Of a DNA stretch of 64,000 nt, positions 60,580-64,000 are shown in pieces. The translations under genes and the position numbers were made by a program. Position 1 is the stretch's first letter. Each line of letters opens with the position of its first letter. The notes beneath the pieces are model-generated. The model saw nothing but the letters and a program-made list of their open reading frames with translations. It had not been told where the DNA came from and did no database searches. The stretch is from Paucihalobacter sp036825875 (GTDB taxonomy: Bacteria > Bacteroidota > Bacteroidia > Flavobacteriales > Flavobacteriaceae): positions 52,546-116,545 of the forward strand of contig NZ_DAISXK010000004.1 in assembly GCF_036825875.1 (NCBI RefSeq), in the 5' to 3' direction.

Positions 60580-62751
60580 TTAATCTTTCTTGAGCGTTAC
60601 AATTACGCGCGTTCCTGTATCTCCTTCAGAATTAAAATCTTCGATATCTACAGATATTTTATCCTTATACATTTGATTAAGAATAGAAACACGTTTTTTA
60701 ATATTGTTCATACCCTTTGAATTTTGCTTTTTTTGATTGGCAGTTTTCAGTTCTTTAGAACGTTGTCTGCCAATACCATCGTCAGTTACTGATATCATAA
60801 TTTCGTTGATTGATTTGTTAGCGATTTTAATGTCTAAAAAACCTTTATCTTCTTTATATCTCAAGCCGTGCCAAACAGCATTTTCAATGTACGGTTGCAG
60901 TAACATAGGAGGAATCTGATAAGCCTCTACATCAACATCTTCATCTACAATAATTTGATAATCAAATTTTTCTTTAAAACGAAAATGCTCCAATTTGGTG
61001 TACATTTTTAAAAGGTTAATTTCCTTTTCTAAGGGAATAAAGTCTTCTTCGCTATTCTCTAAAACAGCGCGCATTAGTAGGGCAAAATCGGATAAATATC
61101 GATTAGCCGTACGTTCGTCATTTAGTGCAATGAAACTATTTACAGAATTGAGCGCGTTAAAAATAAAATGGGGGTTCATCTGGCTTCTCAGCGATTTTAG
61201 AGCCAATAAATTGTTTGCTAAGCGTTGTTGTTTGATGTATTTGAACATAAAATAGCCCGTGATCAGCAGCAGTATCAATCCCGAAATAAGTGAGTAAATA
61301 ATTACTTGCTGCCGTTTGTTTCGTTCAAAAGTAAGTTCTAAATTGCTCAATGACAGCGCGCGATCGGTCTCCAAACTTGTAATTCGACTTTGACTCTCGA
61401 TAAGTTTTCTATTAAATCTTGCTGCCTGCGCTATTTCTTGTTCTTTTAAAATATACAAGGCATCCACTACATCTTTATAGCTTTTATAAGTTTCTAGAGC
61501 CTTAGCGTAATTTCCAGCATCTTCGTATACGTCGGTAAGTTTTTTATAAGCGTCCTTTTTGACTATTAAATCTTCGCTTAAAGTGGCTTCTTCAATACTT
61601 TTTTCAAGAAATGGAATGGCATTTTTATAATCTTGTTTTAAAAAATAAGCATTTCCAATTTTATAATTTTGTTTTTGAGGTGTAAACGGACTTTCATTTG
61701 GAAGAACCGAATCTGATTTCACTACTAAAACATCTTTCAAGGCTTCTTTTCTTAAAGCAATTTCTTTGGAATAATCTTGGCTTTTATTTTTAAAGTCGGC
61801 AATGGTGATTTTCTCTTCCATGGCACGTTTTGGATTTTCGTTCTCGGCCAAATTCAGTGCACTGTTGAAAAATCCTTCAGCTTGTTTCAAATTACCAGCT
61901 GCTGCATAAGATTTAGCTATTTTAGAATTTAAATCTGTTTGCTTGGCTTTAATTTTAGCAGCGTTGGCAACCGCAACACCGTTATTGAATGCTCTTATTG
62001 ATTGCTCGTATAAATTCATTTCAAAATAAGTGTCACCCAAGCTTTCATGCCATACAACCAATTGATAATTATCCAGAGATTTTTCATTAATTGATTTTAA
62101 GGTAGACAGACTTTCTTGAAAGTTGCCATTTAATCTTTGTGATTTCGCGAGTTTTAATCGAACGTCATTATTAGAAATATTTTGAAGACTGATTAGATAA
62201 TTATAAACTGCCAAATCAAATTGCTTCCAATAATAATATATGTCGCCCAAAACCTCATACACATCAGCATTTTGATTGACAGTATTACTCTTTTCTAGAG
62301 CTTGAGTAACAAATAGAATACTTCGCTCTGCATCTTTTTTTAAATAGGTCTCGGCAGAATCTATATAATTTCTAAAAAGCTGTGCACTTTCTTTTCTTAA
62401 TTGGTTGGATGATGGTTTAACCTGTTGGGCAGTTACTTCAACCGAAATTCGTTCGTTGTTTTTTATCGTGTAGAAAACAGTTTCGAAATCTGGATGTTTT
62501 ACAACCAGCTGGTCTCCTTTTTTTACCCTAATTCTAAAGGTTCCGTCACTTCCTGTGGTGGAATAAGCGCCACCGTTAACCTCAATAGTTACGTTTGAAA
62601 TTGGATTTGAAGAAAACTGTTCTTTTACAGAACCTCGCACATAAAAGTAGTCTATGTTATCAGGGTTACTTTCTTGGGAAAAAGCAGCCAATCCTGAATA
62701 CAGTGCTAACAACAAGAGTAAAAGACGCGTTAATTTCAAATTAAATATCAT
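60580..62751 (-). CDS. TPR-containing LytS-type sensor histidine kinase
   Basis: A 723-residue membrane kinase. A signal peptide (about 1-24) and a carboxypeptidase-regulatory-like domain (about 33-110, VRGSVKEQFSSNPISNVTIEV) are followed by TPR repeats (about 120-440), a TM (about 480-500, YSLISGLILLLITGYFMF), a HisKA_7TM/His-kinase region (SQMNPHFIFNALNSVNSF) and the HATPase domain (YIENAVWHGLRYK, DGIGRQRS). The extracytoplasmic part could bind a peptide or protein ligand. It forms a pair with the LytTR regulator. Confidence 0.92.
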   Translation of the reverse strand: MIFNLKLTRLLLLLLALYSGLAAFSQESNPDNIDYFYVRGSVKEQFSSNPISNVTIEVNGGAYSTTGSDGTFRIRVKKGDQLVVKHPDFETVFYTIKNNERISVEVTAQQVKPSSNQLRKESAQLFRNYIDSAETYLKKDAERSILFVTQALEKSNTVNQNADVYEVLGDIYYYWKQFDLAVYNYLISLQNISNNDVRLKLAKSQRLNGNFQESLSTLKSINEKSLDNYQLVVWHESLGDTYFEMNLYEQSIRAFNNGVAVANAAKIKAKQTDLNSKIAKSYAAAGNLKQAEGFFNSALNLAENENPKRAMEEKITIADFKNKSQDYSKEIALRKEALKDVLVVKSDSVLPNESPFTPQKQNYKIGNAYFLKQDYKNAIPFLEKSIEEATLSEDLIVKKDAYKKLTDVYEDAGNYAKALETYKSYKDVVDALYILKEQEIAQAARFNRKLIESQSRITSLETDRALSLSNLELTFERNKRQQVIIYSLISGLILLLITGYFMFKYIKQQRLANNLLALKSLRSQMNPHFIFNALNSVNSFIALNDERTANRYLSDFALLMRAVLENSEEDFIPLEKEINLLKMYTKLEHFRFKEKFDYQIIVDEDVDVEAYQIPPMLLQPYIENAVWHGLRYKEDKGFLDIKIANKSINEIMISVTDDGIGRQRSKELKTANQKKQNSKGMNNIKKRVSILNQMYKDKISVDIEDFNSEGDTGTRVIVTLKKD

Positions 62752-62937
62752 TTAAAATTTAAACTTACGCACTTTATTTGATTAATTAAAATGGTGAAAT
62801 GGGAGATTTAATATTTGTTATGTCACAAAATCAGCCTTCACTCATTCAACAGTTCACTTCACTAAAAAAACTAAGCCTTCACCTTATTTTGATTTTGGAA
62901 ATAAATAAGTTTTAATATTATTTTGAGACTCGTTAAC

Positions 62938-63945
62938 TTAGTTTATCGCAGGACAATCACATTCGTATTTCTTTTTACGGCAATTAAAGTTGTAGCCTAA
63001 TGTTATTTGATGAAATCCACCGTTGTTAAAAACTACTGAATTTGCCTGATATGAATAGGTGTAAGCAAATACAAAATTATTGTAATCTACTCCTACAAAT
63101 GGGGTAAAGTATTGAAGTTTTTGGCTACTAACACCCGAACCGTCTAAAAACTCAGCACCATCAAAACTTCTGCGATAAGATAATCCACCCCAAATTCTTC
63201 CGAAATCCATGTCCTTATAAACTTTTCCGTTTATATCAATAGACGATTCCTGAGTTGCATCGCGATACATGTACATAATTGAAGGCTCATAACTCCATTC
63301 ACTACCGTATTTCTTAAAAGTATTTCCAACTGACAGTAAATAGGTGCGAAGATTATCAAAACTTAAACCTTGTTCGTTAAAATTAATTCCTTCATTATTC
63401 AATACGTTTTTAACAGTTGCATGCGCATAAAAATTAATAAAGTGATACGAAAAACCAAAATCAATATTAAAATTGGTGGCACTTTGTTCGATTCCAGCGA
63501 TAATAGGATCAAAGCCTTGTGATAAAAATGATGTTTCATCCAGCTTATATTGAATAAACCCTGCACTTAAACCAAACGAAAGCATGTTCAAATCAATTTC
63601 GTTACGAGAAAACATAAGGTGGTGTGCATAAGTTGCATAAGCACCAACTTGTGAATGGAATCCGTTTCGATCGCTGTAGACGATTCCACCAACTGCTGAA
63701 GGACCTTCACCTAATCTACTATTAACACTTAGGGTAGCAAGACTTGGAGCATTATCATCGCCGAACCATTGTTGCCTTCCTGTCATTCTAATTTTTGCGC
63801 AATTAGCTACACCAGCCATGGACGGATGTATGAGGTAATAATTATCTGTTAAATAATCTGAATAAATAGGCAGACCTTCTTGGGCATTTAAAGTTGTTAT
63901 GGTTAGTAACAACGTCATAAGTTTTAAATAGGTTTTAAATTTCAT
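62938..63945 (-). CDS. PorP/SprF-family type IX secretion outer-membrane protein
   Basis: A 335-residue protein with a signal peptide (about 1-21) and the PorP/SprF signature: LPIYSDYLTDNYYLIHPSMAG, then IRMTGRQQWFGDD and a beta-barrel body ending GYNFNCRKKKYECDCPAIN. PorP/SprF proteins help deliver or attach T9SS cargo such as gliding adhesins. Many genomes have several, each next to a cargo gene; the region upstream of this one continues beyond the window. The TPR kinase pair lies downstream, but a functional link is not shown. Confidence 0.93.
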   Translation of the reverse strand: MKFKTYLKLMTLLLTITTLNAQEGLPIYSDYLTDNYYLIHPSMAGVANCAKIRMTGRQQWFGDDNAPSLATLSVNSRLGEGPSAVGGIVYSDRNGFHSQVGAYATYAHHLMFSRNEIDLNMLSFGLSAGFIQYKLDETSFLSQGFDPIIAGIEQSATNFNIDFGFSYHFINFYAHATVKNVLNNEGINFNEQGLSFDNLRTYLLSVGNTFKKYGSEWSYEPSIMYMYRDATQESSIDINGKVYKDMDFGRIWGGLSYRRSFDGAEFLDGSGVSSQKLQYFTPFVGVDYNNFVFAYTYSYQANSVVFNNGGFHQITLGYNFNCRKKKYECDCPAIN

Positions 63946-64000
63946 AATATTTTATCTTTTCAAAGTAAAGTGTGCTTTAAACTCTTTTTGCTCACCTGTT

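Noticed and set aside
1..64000. CRISPR arrays, insertion sequences with transposase, rRNA operons, integrase-flanked islands
   Set aside because: None was seen. No regularly spaced direct repeats, no transposase or integrase motifs, and only two tRNA genes were found.

Overview
The window is AT-rich chromosomal DNA from a member of the Bacteroidota, most probably the family Flavobacteriaceae. Four things point there. Promoters carry the Bacteroidota -7 element TAnnTTTG instead of TATAAT. Start codons mostly lack a Shine-Dalgarno sequence. Typical flavobacterial families are present (PorP/SprF of type IX secretion, DUF5686, DUF6089, a 287-residue primary sigma factor without region 1.1, a 64-residue bS21). 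Several gene orders and fusions are also characteristic of the group. No prophage, insertion sequence, CRISPR array or rRNA operon was seen. Most of the window is core genome.

Layout. 0-3.7 kb: a two-component system, a secreted hypothetical protein and a deoxynucleoside kinase. 3.9-6.4 kb: a secreted S9 peptidase. 6.5-13.1 kb (minus strand): membrane and soluble pyrophosphatases, a DUF5686 outer-membrane protein and pyruvate dehydrogenase E1 beta. 13.4-17.8 kb: etfBA, a bifunctional-nuclease-domain protein and a CNT nucleoside transporter. 17.8-19.9 kb: an accessory-looking patch of repeats, one intact lipoprotein gene and several broken small genes. 19.9-26.4 kb: thyA, a TonB-domain protein, a CBM48 protein, a 2TM-dihydrofolate reductase fusion, a flavoprotein, fabD and lspA. 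26.6-31.4 kb: a secreted amidohydrolase, galE, a sugar aminotransferase and waaA. 31.5-37.2 kb: a lipoprotein, tRNA-Leu and tRNA-Gly, mutS, a TrmH-type methyltransferase and a folK-deoxynucleoside kinase fusion. 37.3-44.7 kb: a queuosine-precursor transporter, an AsmA-like protein, rpoD-rpsU, a DUF2797 protein and a GH3-like protein. 45.0-50.3 kb (minus): tig-clpP-clpX, a small membrane protein, an alpha/beta hydrolase and pdxJ. 50.4-59.3 kb: an envelope-biogenesis cluster (CBS protein, nadK, DUF6089, uppS, bamA, two OmpH/Skp proteins, murI). 59.3-64 kb (minus): a gamma-carbonic-anhydrase-like protein, a LytTR response regulator with its TPR sensor kinase, and PorP/SprF.

Functional threads. 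Folate and thymidylate metabolism recurs (thyA, membrane-anchored folA, folK fused to a deoxynucleoside kinase, a second deoxynucleoside kinase and a nucleoside transporter). Pyrophosphate hydrolysis is covered by adjacent soluble and ion-pumping enzymes. The 50-59 kb cluster links undecaprenyl phosphate synthesis, peptidoglycan precursor supply and outer-membrane protein assembly.

The most unusual part is the 17.8-19.9 kb patch between the nucleoside transporter and thyA. It holds a decayed minus-strand array of small secreted or membrane proteins, a 48-bp repeat in two copies that interrupts two signal-peptide ORFs, an ORF with a single internal stop, and diverged direct repeats near both ends. 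Other points of note are a Gly-to-Val change beside the nucleophile of the S9 peptidase, a membrane pyrophosphatase whose semi-conserved glutamate sits in the TM5 region, and promoters built against the terminator of the preceding gene. No clearly new multi-gene system is demonstrable from sequence alone. Family assignments come from motif recognition without database searches.
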